A stretch of DNA of 64,000 nucleotides from Hymenobacter monticola (GCF_022811645.1 NZ_CP094534.1:3720001-3784000), one strand, 5' to 3'; shown: positions 8,425-17,974, numbered from the stretch's first letter. Numbers and translations: made by a program. Notes: generated by a model from the sequence alone, not told the origin.

Positions 8425-9321
8425 CTATTTGCCCATTTTCTTGGCCTGCGCCATCAGGTCCTCGTTCATTTTCACGTACTCGCCATTCGGCGGCGTGGCT
8501 GCCAGCGCGGCTTTCTTCGAGGCTTCGGCGGCTTTGGTGGCGCCGGCGTAGTCCTTCATTTTCAGGCGGATTTTGGCTTCCGTGTTCAGATTCCAGTACT
8601 TGGTGGGCTCGGCGGCGTTGGCCTTTTCCATCCAGGTCACGGCCTGTTTCAGGTCCTTGTTATTGTCGTAGTAGTACACGGCGGCAGCGGCCAGGTCGGC
8701 CGGGGCGGGGGTGGCGGCTTTAATGACTTTCTCGTCAATCTGGGCCATCACCTTGCTTTCCACGTCGGCCGTGATTTTGAACTTGGCGCCGGTGTTTTCC
8801 CACTGCATGTCCACGTTGGCGGTGGCGGGCGTCAGGTCGGTGAAGGCGATGGTGAAGGTTTCCACCTTGCTGCCGCTCACTTTGTAAGGCTTGATGGTGA
8901 AGCGGGCCACATCTTGGTCGTCCTTGAAGCCGTCCACGTCGGCGCCCTGCTTGAGGCTTTTGTTCAGTACCACGGTCCACTCGTTGGGGCGCGGTACGGT
9001 GTAGATGCCGTACTCGCCGGCCGGAATCTTCTTCCCCTCGATGGTCACGTCATCGGAGAACTTAATGCTAGTAGTGCCGTTGGCGCCGGTGCGCCAGCGT
9101 TTGCCATTGGGCACCAGTGAGTTGTCGGAGCCAAAAATGCTGCGCCCCTTGGCGCTGGGGCGCGAGTACACAATGGTGACATCGGTGAGGCCGATGCGCT
9201 GCGTAATGGTGCTTTGGGGGCTGGCGGCGGGCGTGCGGATTTGGGCGTGGGCGGCAGGGGCGGCCAGCAGGGTAGCAGCTGCTACAACGGCGACGGAGAA
9301 AGATGCGAAGTGCTTGCTCAT
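8425..9321 (-). CDS. DUF2911 domain exported protein with TPR-like tail
   Basis: A 298-residue protein with a 27-residue signal peptide ending AAHAQ. The DUF2911 domain covers about residues 30-175 (TQRIGLTDVTIVYSRPSAKG, NGKRWRTGANGTTSIKFSDD, IPAGEYGIYTVP), a common periplasmic family in Bacteroidota with unknown function. Residues 205-285 are helical with TPR-like spacing (AVTWMEKANAAEPTKYWNLN). It stands alone between two terminators. Confidence 0.88.
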   Translation of the reverse strand: MSKHFASFSVAVVAAATLLAAPAAHAQIRTPAASPQSTITQRIGLTDVTIVYSRPSAKGRSIFGSDNSLVPNGKRWRTGANGTTSIKFSDDVTIEGKKIPAGEYGIYTVPRPNEWTVVLNKSLKQGADVDGFKDDQDVARFTIKPYKVSGSKVETFTIAFTDLTPATANVDMQWENTGAKFKITADVESKVMAQIDEKVIKAATPAPADLAAAAVYYYDNNKDLKQAVTWMEKANAAEPTKYWNLNTEAKIRLKMKDYAGATKAAEASKKAALAATPPNGEYVKMNEDLMAQAKKMGK

Positions 9322-9367
9322 TGGATTGAGGAAGGGTAAAGAGGGTTGTTGTGGGGTTAAAAGTACG

Positions 9368-9393
9368 AAACCCGCGCTTGGGGCGCGGGTTTT
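9368..9393 (-). terminator. Terminator after the YcxB-like gene
   Basis: Ten-base GC-rich arms (AAACCCGCGC and its complement) flank a 5-base loop 14 bases beyond the minus-strand stop codon, ending in TTT on that strand. Confidence 0.65.
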
Positions 9394-9406
9394 GGGGTGT
9401 GTGTAT

Positions 9407-9931
9407 TTAAATGGGCTTGATACGCTTTCGCTTTAGCAATGCCAACAGTTCTTCACGAGTTGAGGGAGGAAGTACGGCCGCGGTATTCAAGAAACATATT
9501 CCATTCAAGGAAGTCGTTGCTTGCCTTAGCAGTATCCATTGGCCCACCTGTTTGGCTGTTCTTTCGACATTGGACCAGAGTATGGGTTCCTGCGAAAGAC
9601 CCTCAAGTACAATCTCTCGGTCGTTCAGATAATACGCAGCACCATTTTGCAAAGCATCAGATTGATAATACTGTTTTCGCCAACTCTGCCACGTGGCAAT
9701 CCAGATAAATACCAGCCCGGCCGGAAATATTATTGGGATTGCTAGGGCTTGCAGATTTTTTGCAGTTAGCTCTTCATCGTAAAGCGCTACCCCGACAATC
9801 AGCAACATGACAAAAGATAAAAAAGCAAAGCTGATGAGTCGTGGAAGATGCCTTGCTTGTAAATCAGCAAACATCAACTTCTTATATTCAGAATAGGTCA
9901 GCGGAGACGCGGCAATAACAATTTGCTGCAT
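9407..9931 (-). CDS. YcxB-like two-TM membrane protein
   Basis: A 174-residue protein. Residues about 35-55 and 65-85 form two hydrophobic helices (FAFLSFVMLLIVGVALY, AIPIIFPAGLVFIWIATW). The C-terminal half (YLNDREIVLEGLSQEPILWSNV through GQWILLRQATT) fits the YcxB-like cytoplasmic beta domain of unknown function. The gene is visibly AT-richer than its neighbours, which suggests recent gain or weak codon selection. It is transcribed in the same direction as the ABC exporter upstream, 23 bases away. Confidence 0.65.
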   Translation of the reverse strand: MQQIVIAASPLTYSEYKKLMFADLQARHLPRLISFAFLSFVMLLIVGVALYDEELTAKNLQALAIPIIFPAGLVFIWIATWQSWRKQYYQSDALQNGAAYYLNDREIVLEGLSQEPILWSNVERTAKQVGQWILLRQATTSLNGICFLNTAAVLPPSTREELLALLKRKRIKPI

Positions 9932-9954
9932 AAGTAACGAACGGAAACAATAGC

Positions 9955-11805
9955 TTACGTCAACTCAAACTGCAGCCGTAGCAGGTTCGCGTACAGCCCG
10001 CCTTCCCGCTCGCTCAGTTCCTCATGCGACCCCGCTTCCACAATGCGGCCGCCGTCAATCACCAGGATTTTATCAACCTTGCGAATTGTAGAAAGGCGGT
10101 GCGCAATGATGAGGCTCGTGCGGTGCTCCATCAATTCGTCCAGCGCGCCTTGCACCAGCTTTTCGCTTTCGCTGTCGAGCGAGGAGGTGGCTTCGTCCAG
10201 AATCAGGATGGCCGGGTTCTTCAGAATGGCGCGGGCAATGGCCACGCGCTGCCGCTGCCCTCCCGAGAGCTTGATGCCCCGGTCTCCCACCACCGTGTCG
10301 AGTGCTTCGGGGAAAGCCTGGATGAACTGCCAGGCGTTGGCCCGCTGGGCGGCTTCGATGATTTCGCCGTCGGTGGCGTCGGGCTTGCCGTAGGCGATGT
10401 TCTCGCGGATGGTGCCGCCGAAGAGCAGCGTTTCCTGCGGCACAATGCCGATGTGGCGGCGCAGGGCCGTGAGGTCGTAATCCTGCACGTCGTGCCCGTC
10501 CACGATGATGCGGCCGCCGCTGAGCGGGTAAAACTGCATCAGCAGGCCCGCAATGGTGCTTTTGCCCGCGCCGCTGGGGCCCACAAGGGCAATTTTCTCG
10601 CCCGCCGCAATATGAAAGTCGATGTCGGACAGCACCGGCACGTCGGGCCGGGTGGGGTAGCGGAAGGCCACGTGCTCGTAACGAATGTCGCCGTGCAGGC
10701 GGGTCGGTACCAGGCCGACGGGCGGGGTAATGTGCGTGGGCTCAGGCGCTTCGTCCAGAATTTCGAGGATGCGCTCGGAGGCGCCCAACGTGCTTTGCAC
10801 CTTGCCATAAATCTCACCCAGGCCCGCCACCGAAGCCCCGATAAAGGCCGTGTAGATGATGAAGGCCGTAAGGTCGCCGATTTGCAGGTGGTTGGGGTCC
10901 GTGACGGGGGTGTGGACCAGCGTGGCCCCGCGCCACAGCACCAGAATGATGCCGCCAAACAGACCAATAATCACGAACGACACGAAACCGCCGCGGTAGA
11001 GGTTGCTTTGCAGCGCGGCCCGCACCACCTTGCCCAGCGAGGCATTGTAGCGGCCTGTTTCAAACTTCTCGTTCGTGAACGCCTTCACCGAATTGATGGC
11101 TTGCAGCGTTTCTTCCACGATGGTGTTGGTGTGGGCCAACTCCTGTTGCACAGTCTTGGACAGCGTGCGGATTTTGCGCCCGAACAGACCGGCCGCCAGC
11201 ACAATGGGCGGAAACGTGAGCAGCATGAACAACGACAGTTTCCACGATACCACCATGATGAATGCGATGCCGCCCACCAGCGTGAACACCTGCCGGAATA
11301 GTTCGGCCAGCGTCAGCGAAAATGAGTCCTGAATCTGGCCCACGTCGGAGGTAATGCGCGAGGTGATGGCACCCACGCGGTTTTTCTCAAAGAACGGGAT
11401 GGGCAGCTGCACAAACTTGGCGTAGAGCGCCTGCCGGATGTCGCGCACCGTGAACTCGCTCACCTGCGTGAAAAACCAGATGCGCCCGAACGAGAAAAAC
11501 CCCTGCAGCACCGTCACCAGAAACAAGCCCAGGGCCACGCGGTTGATGTCGAGCGCAATGCCGCCGGGCAGCATCAGCGGCTGGCCGGTGGCCACGTTCA
11601 CCAGCTTGCCCGCAATCCAGGGAAACGACATGGTGCTCAGGCTGCTGAGCACCAGCAATACCATGCCGGTGATGAACTTGGTGCGGTAGGGCAGCACGTA
11701 GCGAAATATCCGCAGGCCGCGCCGGAGCGACTCTTTGTTAACTTTCGGTTTGGGCAAATCGGCCGAAACGCCGTTGCCACTGGTATTTAATCCACTTCTA
11801 GCCAT
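9955..11805 (-). CDS. ABC exporter, fused TMD-NBD half transporter (MsbA/multidrug type)
   Basis: A 616-residue half transporter expected to act as a homodimer in the inner membrane. Six TM helices occupy about residues 35-340. The nucleotide-binding domain shows Walker A GPSGAGKST near 408, the signature LSGGQRQRVAIARA near 511, Walker B ILILDEATSSLD near 535 and the H-loop IIAHRLSTI near 565. All catalytic residues are intact. Cargo may be a lipid or drug; the sequence alone does not distinguish a lipid A flippase from a multidrug exporter. Confidence 0.92.
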   Translation of the reverse strand: MARSGLNTSGNGVSADLPKPKVNKESLRRGLRIFRYVLPYRTKFITGMVLLVLSSLSTMSFPWIAGKLVNVATGQPLMLPGGIALDINRVALGLFLVTVLQGFFSFGRIWFFTQVSEFTVRDIRQALYAKFVQLPIPFFEKNRVGAITSRITSDVGQIQDSFSLTLAELFRQVFTLVGGIAFIMVVSWKLSLFMLLTFPPIVLAAGLFGRKIRTLSKTVQQELAHTNTIVEETLQAINSVKAFTNEKFETGRYNASLGKVVRAALQSNLYRGGFVSFVIIGLFGGIILVLWRGATLVHTPVTDPNHLQIGDLTAFIIYTAFIGASVAGLGEIYGKVQSTLGASERILEILDEAPEPTHITPPVGLVPTRLHGDIRYEHVAFRYPTRPDVPVLSDIDFHIAAGEKIALVGPSGAGKSTIAGLLMQFYPLSGGRIIVDGHDVQDYDLTALRRHIGIVPQETLLFGGTIRENIAYGKPDATDGEIIEAAQRANAWQFIQAFPEALDTVVGDRGIKLSGGQRQRVAIARAILKNPAILILDEATSSLDSESEKLVQGALDELMEHRTSLIIAHRLSTIRKVDKILVIDGGRIVEAGSHEELSEREGGLYANLLRLQFELT

Positions 11806-11908
11806 CAGGCGGGGGTAATATTAGCTAATCGAACACGGCAAATAGCGCCGCCGGGCATGAGGTGCGGGTGAAGCCGCTCAAGGCCCCATGCCCAAGAATG
11901 CGCTGGCA

Positions 11909-11987
11909 CGAGTACCCCGAAGCTCCGCTTCGGCACGGGCGAACATCAATCTGTTCAACGGGCCGAAGCGGAGCTTCGGGGTACTCG
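11909..11987. repeat. Perfect 26-bp inverted repeat, GTACCCCGAAGC family
   Basis: Two 26-base arms (core GTACCCCGAAGCTCCGCTTC) are perfectly complementary around a 27-base loop. The core recurs near 34.6 kb but the outer bases differ. It lies between the TonB-C gene terminus and the ABC exporter start. Confidence 0.9.
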
Positions 11988-12000
11988 TTCCGGCAGTGCC

Positions 12001-12516
12001 TTACTTCACCCCCCGCCGCCCGGCGGGAGAGGGCCGGTTGTTCATTTCAATTTTCATATCGCCCGCGCCACCGAAGGGCACGGGTAATTGAATGAGCACG
12101 GGCAGCGGCCGGCCCTTGCGCATGGCCGGCTGCCAACCCGTGAGCATCGGCACCACGCGCAGGGCTTCGGCGTCGCACTCCGGCGAAAGTGACTTGGCCA
12201 CCACCGGGTTGCTCACGGTGCCGTCCTCGTTCACGGTGGCGTTGACGAGGACGATGCCGCTGAGCTGTTTGACGCGCGCGGCGTCGGGATATTTTAGATT
12301 ATTCAGAAAAAACAAGCCCAAGGCCTGTTCCCCGCCCGGGTACACCGGGGCGCGGTCGGGGCGGTTGGCGGCCGAGTGGGCCTGCACCTGCATGTTGCCG
12401 GGCTTGAGGATGATGGTTTGCTGGGTGGTGGTAGGGGCCGGGGCCGGCGTGGTTTGGGCCAGCGTGGCCGAGGACGAGGCCAGCACCAAGAAGCCAGAGA
12501 GGATAGTCTTATTCAT
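12001..12516 (-). CDS. TonB C-terminal domain protein
   Basis: A 171-residue exported protein with a signal peptide (residues 1-20, ending TLAQ) instead of the usual TonB membrane anchor. Residues about 70-150 form a TonB_C domain (NNLKYPDAARVKQLSGIVLV, VNEDGTVSNPVVAKSLSPEC, GWQPAMRKGRPLPV). Such soluble TonB-C proteins are frequent in Bacteroidota; whether they energise receptors is uncertain. It starts 6 bases after the symporter gene, so the two are probably cotranscribed. Confidence 0.82.
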   Translation of the reverse strand: MNKTILSGFLVLASSSATLAQTTPAPAPTTTQQTIILKPGNMQVQAHSAANRPDRAPVYPGGEQALGLFFLNNLKYPDAARVKQLSGIVLVNATVNEDGTVSNPVVAKSLSPECDAEALRVVPMLTGWQPAMRKGRPLPVLIQLPVPFGGAGDMKIEMNNRPSPAGRRGVK

Positions 12517-12522
12517 GATTCG

Positions 12523-14025
12523 TTAAACCGCGGTTTGCGGAAGGGGGTTCACCGCGGCGGGGCGGGAAATGAGGAGCAGGCCCAGGTACACCAGCGCGCC
12601 GTTGAGCAGCAGGATTTCGAAGCCAAACTTGTAGCCGCCGAGCCACTCCACCGAGTGCGTTACGATGAGCAGGGTGAGGCCCACGGCGGCCGTGCAGGTG
12701 GGCAGCACCAGCCGGTCGCGCAGCTGCCGCCGGGTGAAGATGCCAAAGGCAAACAAGCCCAAAAGAGGTCCGTAGGTGAAGCCTGCGGCCTTGTACACGG
12801 CATCAATCAGGCTTTGCTCGTTGAGGGCGCGGAAAATCATGATGATGACGATGAGCACCACCGACCAGCCCAGGTGCGTGAGCTGGCGCAGGCGCGTCTG
12901 CTGGGCCTCGGGGTATTTCTGAATGTCGAGAAAATCGACGCAAAACGAAGTAGTGAGCGAGGTCAGCGCCGAGTCGGCCGAGGCGTAGGTGACAGCTATG
13001 ATGCCCAGAATGAAGATGATGCCCGCCGCCAGCGAGAATTGCGTGGTGGCCAGGAAGGGAAACACCTTGTCGGTATCGAGGGTGCCTTTGAGGTTGAGCA
13101 GCTGGGGCAGCTCGGTGAGCTGGAGGCCGCGGGCGGCGGCGTATTGGTACATGAGCACGCCCAGCGTGAGGAACAGCACGTTCACGCTCACAATCACCGG
13201 CGTAAACCAAAACAGGTTTTTCTGGGCCTCGCCGAGGCTGCGGCAGCTCAGGTTTTTCTGCATCAGGTCCTGGTCGAGGCCGGTCATCACGATGGTGATG
13301 AACATGCCCGAGGCGAACTGCTTCCAGAAGAACTTGTCGTCGCGCACATCAGAAAAATAGATTTGCGACATGGGGCTTTCGCGCACCGACTGCACCAGCT
13401 TGGCGAAGGAATAATTCAGGGCATCGGCCATGAAGTAGATGCTCAGGGCCACGCAGCTCAGCATGGCCAAGGTCTGGAAGGTATCGGTCCAGAGGATGGT
13501 TTTCAGCCCGCCCTTGAAGGTGTAGAGGTAGATGAAGAAGATGCTCACCACCACCGTGACGGCAAAGGGCACGCCCATGGCATCAAACACGGCCAGCTGC
13601 AACACGCCCGCCACCAGGTACAGCCGCAGAGCCGAACCCAGTGAGCGCGAAATTAGGAAATACAGCGCCCCGGTTTTGTAGCTCCAGTAGCCAAAGCGCT
13701 GGTCCAGATACGAATAGATGCTCACCAGCCGCAGCCGGTAGTAGAGCGGCATGAGCACGGTGCCAATCACCACGTAGCCGGCCACAAAGCCCATGGCCAC
13801 GGCCAAGTAGCTCCAGCTTTTGCCGTACACGTTGCCCGGCACCGAGATGAACGTGACGCCCGATAGCGAGGTGCCAATCATGGCAAACGCTACCATGTAC
13901 CAAGGCGCGTTGCGGTTGGCAACAAAGAAGCTTTCGCTGGTGGCCCCGCGCGAGGTGAGCACCGCAATGATGATGAGAACGGCGAAGTAGCCCGCAACCA
14001 GGCTCAGTACTAACGTTGGCGACAT
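12523..14025 (-). CDS. Sodium:solute symporter (SSS family)
   Basis: A 500-residue polytopic protein with about 13 TM segments. The SSS signature is visible in YRLRLVSIYSYLDQRFGYW and SRSLGSALRLYLVAGVLQ, with TSLSGVTFISVPGNVYG early in the protein as in the sialic-acid/glucose branch. It should import an organic solute with Na+; the solute is not predictable. The start MSPTLVLSLVAGY was chosen because upstream in-frame codons fall in an intergenic repeat. Confidence 0.9.
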   Translation of the reverse strand: MSPTLVLSLVAGYFAVLIIIAVLTSRGATSESFFVANRNAPWYMVAFAMIGTSLSGVTFISVPGNVYGKSWSYLAVAMGFVAGYVVIGTVLMPLYYRLRLVSIYSYLDQRFGYWSYKTGALYFLISRSLGSALRLYLVAGVLQLAVFDAMGVPFAVTVVVSIFFIYLYTFKGGLKTILWTDTFQTLAMLSCVALSIYFMADALNYSFAKLVQSVRESPMSQIYFSDVRDDKFFWKQFASGMFITIVMTGLDQDLMQKNLSCRSLGEAQKNLFWFTPVIVSVNVLFLTLGVLMYQYAAARGLQLTELPQLLNLKGTLDTDKVFPFLATTQFSLAAGIIFILGIIAVTYASADSALTSLTTSFCVDFLDIQKYPEAQQTRLRQLTHLGWSVVLIVIIMIFRALNEQSLIDAVYKAAGFTYGPLLGLFAFGIFTRRQLRDRLVLPTCTAAVGLTLLIVTHSVEWLGGYKFGFEILLLNGALVYLGLLLISRPAAVNPLPQTAV

Positions 14026-14034
14026 GTGGGAATT

Positions 14035-14138
14035 GGGCAGGAGGGTATGGGGGTAGGAGGGTAAGAGTTTGGAAAGGGAATTAGCGACAAAGGTCGTTAC
14101 AATAACTCCTACCCACCTACCCTCACACCCTCCTGCCC
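14035..14138. repeat. Imperfect inverted repeat, GGAGGGTATGGGGG family
   Basis: GGAGGGTATGGGGGTAGGAG on the left faces CTACCCTCACACCCTCCTGC on the right around a middle of unique sequence. The left half nearly repeats the one near 4.48 kb. It fills the gap between the MBL-fold gene end and the symporter start. Confidence 0.65.
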
Positions 14139-14144
14139 TAAAAT

Positions 14145-15164
14145 CTATTCCCACTCCGGCCAGGGCAGCACCTCGCCCACGGCTGGGGCGTGCAGCTCGC
14201 CGCGCAGCATGCCGCCGGCCGCCACTTCCTGCAGCTGCCGCAGCGGCTCAGAAGCGGGCTCGTCGCTCAGCGAAAAGGTGCCGTAATGCATGGGCACCAC
14301 GTGGCCGGCGCGCAGCACGTTGGCGGCCTTGGCGGCCTCGTGGGGGTTGACGTGGCTTTTGGCCATCATGTAGGCGGGCTTGTAGGCCCCGATGGGCATG
14401 AGGGCGATGTCGAGGGGGCCGAAGCGCGCTTCGATGGCCTCGAAATGGTCGGCGTAGGAGGTATCGCCGGCGAAGTAGATGAGCTTGTCGGTGCGTTTAT
14501 CCCGAATCAGAAAGCTGCCCCAGAGCACCTGGTTCAGGTCGGCCAGGCCACGGCGGTGCCAGTGCGAGGCGGGCAGATAAGTGATTTCGATGGGTGCGTC
14601 CGGACCCAGGTCGTATTGCTGCCACCAGCCGGCTTCCTGCACGGGCAGGGCCGAAGCCATGCCGCGCAGCAGCGGCGTCATGCGCAGCGAGGTCAGCACC
14701 TGCATCTGCGGGTTTTGCCGGGCCAGCAGCTTGATGGATTTCTCGTCCAGATGGTCGCGGTGGCCGTGCGAGAGCAGCAGGTAATCGATGCTGCGGATGG
14801 CCTCGGGCGGGCAGGGGAGGGCGTGGCGGTGGCGCAGGCCCAGCGAGCTGAACAGCACGGGGTCAAAGAGCAGCGTCACGCCGTTCACCCGCAACAGAAA
14901 GCTGGCGTGCCCCAGCCACACCAGCAGGTCCTCAGTGGCTGCGAAGGCGGCCGTGCAGTCCACTACCGCCGGAGCCCAGGTATCAGCTTTTTTCTCGGCT
15001 TTCTGCGGGTTGGTTTCAAGCTGCCACTTCAGCACCGTGCCGAAACTGGGCTCAAACAACTCCTCGCCGTTGGCAAATTCGCGGCCGAACAGCTTGTTGC
15101 CGGGGTAGCCGGGCCGCACGGTGGGCAGGGCCGGGTTGCGGAGGAAAGAAATGCGGGAAGCCAT
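14145..15164 (-). CDS. MBL-fold metallohydrolase (NAPE-PLD/UlaG-like)
   Basis: A 339-residue metallo-beta-lactamase-fold protein. WLGHASFLLRVNGVTLLFDPV and the metal motif SHGHRDHLD (HxHxDH) mark the Lactamase_B_2 branch; YFAGDTSY and MHYGTF carry further metal ligands. Relatives include N-acylphosphatidylethanolamine phospholipase D and UlaG lactonase, but no signal peptide or lipid motif settles the substrate. The start MASRISFLRNPALP was taken because upstream codons overlap a terminator hairpin. Confidence 0.87.
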   Translation of the reverse strand: MASRISFLRNPALPTVRPGYPGNKLFGREFANGEELFEPSFGTVLKWQLETNPQKAEKKADTWAPAVVDCTAAFAATEDLLVWLGHASFLLRVNGVTLLFDPVLFSSLGLRHRHALPCPPEAIRSIDYLLLSHGHRDHLDEKSIKLLARQNPQMQVLTSLRMTPLLRGMASALPVQEAGWWQQYDLGPDAPIEITYLPASHWHRRGLADLNQVLWGSFLIRDKRTDKLIYFAGDTSYADHFEAIEARFGPLDIALMPIGAYKPAYMMAKSHVNPHEAAKAANVLRAGHVVPMHYGTFSLSDEPASEPLRQLQEVAAGGMLRGELHAPAVGEVLPWPEWE

Positions 15165-15176
15165 AAAGCGAGCTAT

Positions 15177-15210
15177 AAAAATTGCCCGACCACACCAGGC
15201 AGTCGGGCAA
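15177..15210 (-). terminator. Terminator after the M61 peptidase gene
   Basis: Nine-base arms TTGCCCGAC/GTCGGGCAA are followed on the minus strand by a T-rich tract. It separates the M61 gene from the MBL-fold gene. Confidence 0.75.
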
Positions 15211-15245
15211 TTCAACCTATAAAACCAGAACCGGCTAGGCGGCAT

Positions 15246-17111
15246 TTAGTTGCTGGCCTGGCTGGCCAGCCAAGCCTCGCGCAATGCCTTTTGGGCGGGC
15301 GAGTACACCATCTTCTCCACCGATTCCACCGGCTTCACGCCCACGTTGGGGTCTTCGGCCAAGATGAGTTGGGTAGTGCGCTCCACGCCGCCGCGGGTTT
15401 TCACCTTCACAAACACCACGTCGCTGGGCGAGTGCTTGTGCAGCACGGCGTCGAGGTCGTTGCGGCTTTTGAGCTCCTTGCCGTCGAGTACCAGCAGCTG
15501 GTCGCCCCGGTCGATGCCGGCCTTGTAGAGGCCCGAGCCGATGGTGGTATTATAGGCCACAATGCAGCGGCCTTCTTCGTCAAATTCTACCTGGTTGGGC
15601 AGGGCTGCGCCCAGCACCCGGGTCGGTATCACGGCCAGGCCGGCCACCAGCAGGTTCTCGCTGAAGCGGGGCGTCTCGCGGCCGTACACGTACTGGCGGA
15701 AAAAGCGCCCGGCAAACACCGTGTCCTTGCTCACCTCGCCCAGCACGCGCTGCAGGTCCTTCACCGTGTAGGGCGCGGTGGGCGCGTAGTTGTCCTGCTT
15801 CGAACCATACTGCTGCCACATGGCCTGCATAAACTTGTCGAGCGAGGTGCGGTGGAACTGCCGCAGCTGCATGTCGAGCACCAGGGCCAGGCCCGCGCCC
15901 TGCGTGTAGTAGGAGAGGGTGGTGTTCACCGCGTTGGTGGGCGCGCTCGTGGCGGCGCCGTCGATGAAGGCCGCCTGCCGGCTCATGTCGATGGCCGAGG
16001 CGTAGCGGGCGCCGGGGCTGTTCTGGCGCTGGTTCACCCAGCCGCTGATGTCGTTGAAGAATTCTTCGTCCTCAATCAGCTTGGCCCGGCGCAGGGCCAG
16101 CCGGCCATAATATTGCGTGAAGCCTTCGGCAAACCACAGTGCGTCACTCATGTTTGCCCGCTGGAAATCAAACGGCTCCAGGTCGCGGGGGCGCAGGCGT
16201 TCCACGTTCCAGGCGTGGAAAAACTCGTGCGCCACCGTGCCCAGGTTGCGGGTGCCGTCCTCGTCCTTGAGCGTGCGCGAACTCGTGACAGAGGTAGAGT
16301 TCCGGTGCTCCATGCCGTCGCCAGTGGCTTGGCTCAGGTAGTCGGCCACGAAGGTGTAGCGCCCAAAATCGAACTTTGGCAGCTCGCCAAAAATAGCTTT
16401 TTCCTCCTTCACCACCTTCTGCACCTTCTTGGCATAGGCGTCAATCTCACTGTTTGAGCCCTGGTAAAGCATCGACAGCTCAATGGTTTGGTCGCCCTCC
16501 TGCCAGCTGCGCAGCTGCTGCGCGCCCAACGACACCGGGCTGTCCATCAAATACTGAAAGTTCGGGGCCGTGTACACCGATTTGTCAGCGCCGGAGCGCA
16601 ACTGCGTGGCTACCTTCCAGTTGGCCGGCAGGTCAAACTTGATTTCGGCCGCCCGTGCTTCCAGGCCGGTGGCGTAGCACAGCGCGGCGGGCATGTTGAG
16701 GTGGGCGTGCTGCTGGTCGATGCCCACGTAGGTGCCGTCGGTCTGGTCGCCGTACAGCGTATAGCTAAAAATGACGGTGCCATCGGCGCCCGGCGTCACG
16801 TCCCAGCCGTAGGGGTCGGGCCGGTTGAGCGGCAGGGGGTGGTTGGCGCCGTCGGTGGCCACCACGTAGTACACGTTTTTCGAGAAGTCGTGCACCGAAT
16901 AGCGGCCGGGCGAGCTGCGGGCCATGCGCACGTGCAGCGGCCCGGCGGGCAGCCCCGAGAACGTGGCCGTCACCTTGGCCTCGTGGTGCACCGCATTGGG
17001 AAATGCCATGGTGTAGCGCACCGCCGGTCCCGGGTTGGCCGCGGGTTGAGCCTGGGCATCAAAAGCCTCTAAAGAAATCAGCGCGAATAGAATAGGGACG
17101 AGGTTTCTCAT
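15246..17111 (-). CDS. M61 family glycyl aminopeptidase-like protein with PDZ domain
   Basis: A 621-residue exported protein with a 21-residue signal peptide (ending AQAQ). After an N-terminal beta domain comes the gluzincin core: TVAHEFFHAWNVERLRP (HExxH near residue 292) and the downstream glutamate in LWFAEGFTQYYG. A C-terminal PDZ domain lies about residues 500-590 (GLYKAGIDRGDQLLVLDGKE). Members are periplasmic zinc aminopeptidases. All catalytic residues are present. It is a single-gene unit with its own terminator. Confidence 0.92.
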   Translation of the reverse strand: MRNLVPILFALISLEAFDAQAQPAANPGPAVRYTMAFPNAVHHEAKVTATFSGLPAGPLHVRMARSSPGRYSVHDFSKNVYYVVATDGANHPLPLNRPDPYGWDVTPGADGTVIFSYTLYGDQTDGTYVGIDQQHAHLNMPAALCYATGLEARAAEIKFDLPANWKVATQLRSGADKSVYTAPNFQYLMDSPVSLGAQQLRSWQEGDQTIELSMLYQGSNSEIDAYAKKVQKVVKEEKAIFGELPKFDFGRYTFVADYLSQATGDGMEHRNSTSVTSSRTLKDEDGTRNLGTVAHEFFHAWNVERLRPRDLEPFDFQRANMSDALWFAEGFTQYYGRLALRRAKLIEDEEFFNDISGWVNQRQNSPGARYASAIDMSRQAAFIDGAATSAPTNAVNTTLSYYTQGAGLALVLDMQLRQFHRTSLDKFMQAMWQQYGSKQDNYAPTAPYTVKDLQRVLGEVSKDTVFAGRFFRQYVYGRETPRFSENLLVAGLAVIPTRVLGAALPNQVEFDEEGRCIVAYNTTIGSGLYKAGIDRGDQLLVLDGKELKSRNDLDAVLHKHSPSDVVFVKVKTRGGVERTTQLILAEDPNVGVKPVESVEKMVYSPAQKALREAWLASQASN

Positions 17112-17266
17112 AGTAGAAATGATAGGGAAGCAAGGTATAAGCCCGGCAGCACAACGGCCATCTGGTTACAAAGTTGCGGAAAATTTACAATAGAATTCAA
17201 GGATGCGCGTAGCAGGCCCTGATTTATAATGATAAAATTATGTTTTAAGGCTATTTAGCCAAATTA

Positions 17267-17974
17267 TTAAATAACAGAGGCCAAAGCAGCTGTAGATTCT
17301 ACAAAGATGACGCCTTCCATCGCCCGGTCAAAAAATGTGGCCGAGTGCTGCGGCCGCAAGCCCAGCCGGCCCAACTCCGCCCGCAAATCGGGCAGCGCAC
17401 GGGCGCGCAGCCCGGTGGTAAGCCGAAAAAACCAATACATGGCCGCCAGCAGCCAGTGCCGCCAGCCGCGCCGCGCCGGCCGGAAATCGGCCAGCAGCCA
17501 AGGCGCGCCTGCCCGCTGCGCCCGCCGGAGCGTGGCCAACGCCTCCGGCAACTCCGGCGCGGCAATGCAGTCGAGCACGAAGAAGGTAATAATGGCGTCG
17601 AACTGCTCTTGGGGTCCCAGCGCTGCCTGCGTGCCGTGCCGAAACTCTACCTGCCCGGCGGCTTGCGGGCACTCCCGCAGCAGGCGGGCGCGGGCCCGGG
17701 CCAGCATCTTGGGCGAGGCTTCCAGGTAAAGCACCGTGGCCGGTGGCCGGCGGCGCAGCACTTCCAGCAGCACCCAGCCCGTGCCGCCGCCCAGGATGAG
17801 CAAGTGCCGGGCCACCCCGTCCGGCAGGCCCGCCAGCGCCGCCTGCTGGGCCCGCCGCTGCGCCGGCCCAAATACCAGGCCTGCCAGCGCGTCGTAGCAC
17901 CACGCCACGCGGTCGAAGCCGGTCAGTTTCTCGGCCTCGGCGGGTTGCGGGGCAGGCTTTCGCGGCTCAGACAT
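17267..17974 (-). CDS. Class I SAM-dependent methyltransferase
   Basis: A 235-residue Rossmann-fold methyltransferase. Motif I LLILGGGTGWVLLEVL lies near residue 55, the acidic post-I residue is in VLYLEASPKML, and DAIITFFVLDC follows. The C-terminal region (WHWLLAAMYWFFRLTTGL) is amphipathic/hydrophobic and suggests membrane association or a lipid-like acceptor, as in ubiquinone/menaquinone-type enzymes. The acceptor is unknown. It is a monocistronic unit. Confidence 0.85.
   Translation of the reverse strand: MSEPRKPAPQPAEAEKLTGFDRVAWCYDALAGLVFGPAQRRAQQAALAGLPDGVARHLLILGGGTGWVLLEVLRRRPPATVLYLEASPKMLARARARLLRECPQAAGQVEFRHGTQAALGPQEQFDAIITFFVLDCIAAPELPEALATLRRAQRAGAPWLLADFRPARRGWRHWLLAAMYWFFRLTTGLRARALPDLRAELGRLGLRPQHSATFFDRAMEGVIFVESTAALASVI

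Noticed and set aside
10024..11301. A 425-codon plus-strand open frame
   Set aside because: Antisense to the ABC exporter, which has all ABC motifs in order.
14190..16457. A 755-codon open frame on the plus strand
   Set aside because: It is antisense to the MBL-fold and M61 genes, which have clear motifs; its translation is His/Gln/Val-rich low complexity, as expected from the complement of high-GC codons.
17112..17266. AT-rich gap before the methyltransferase stop as a possible promoter or small RNA
   Set aside because: No TAnnTTTG box with a TTG partner and no stable hairpin was found; nothing supportable.
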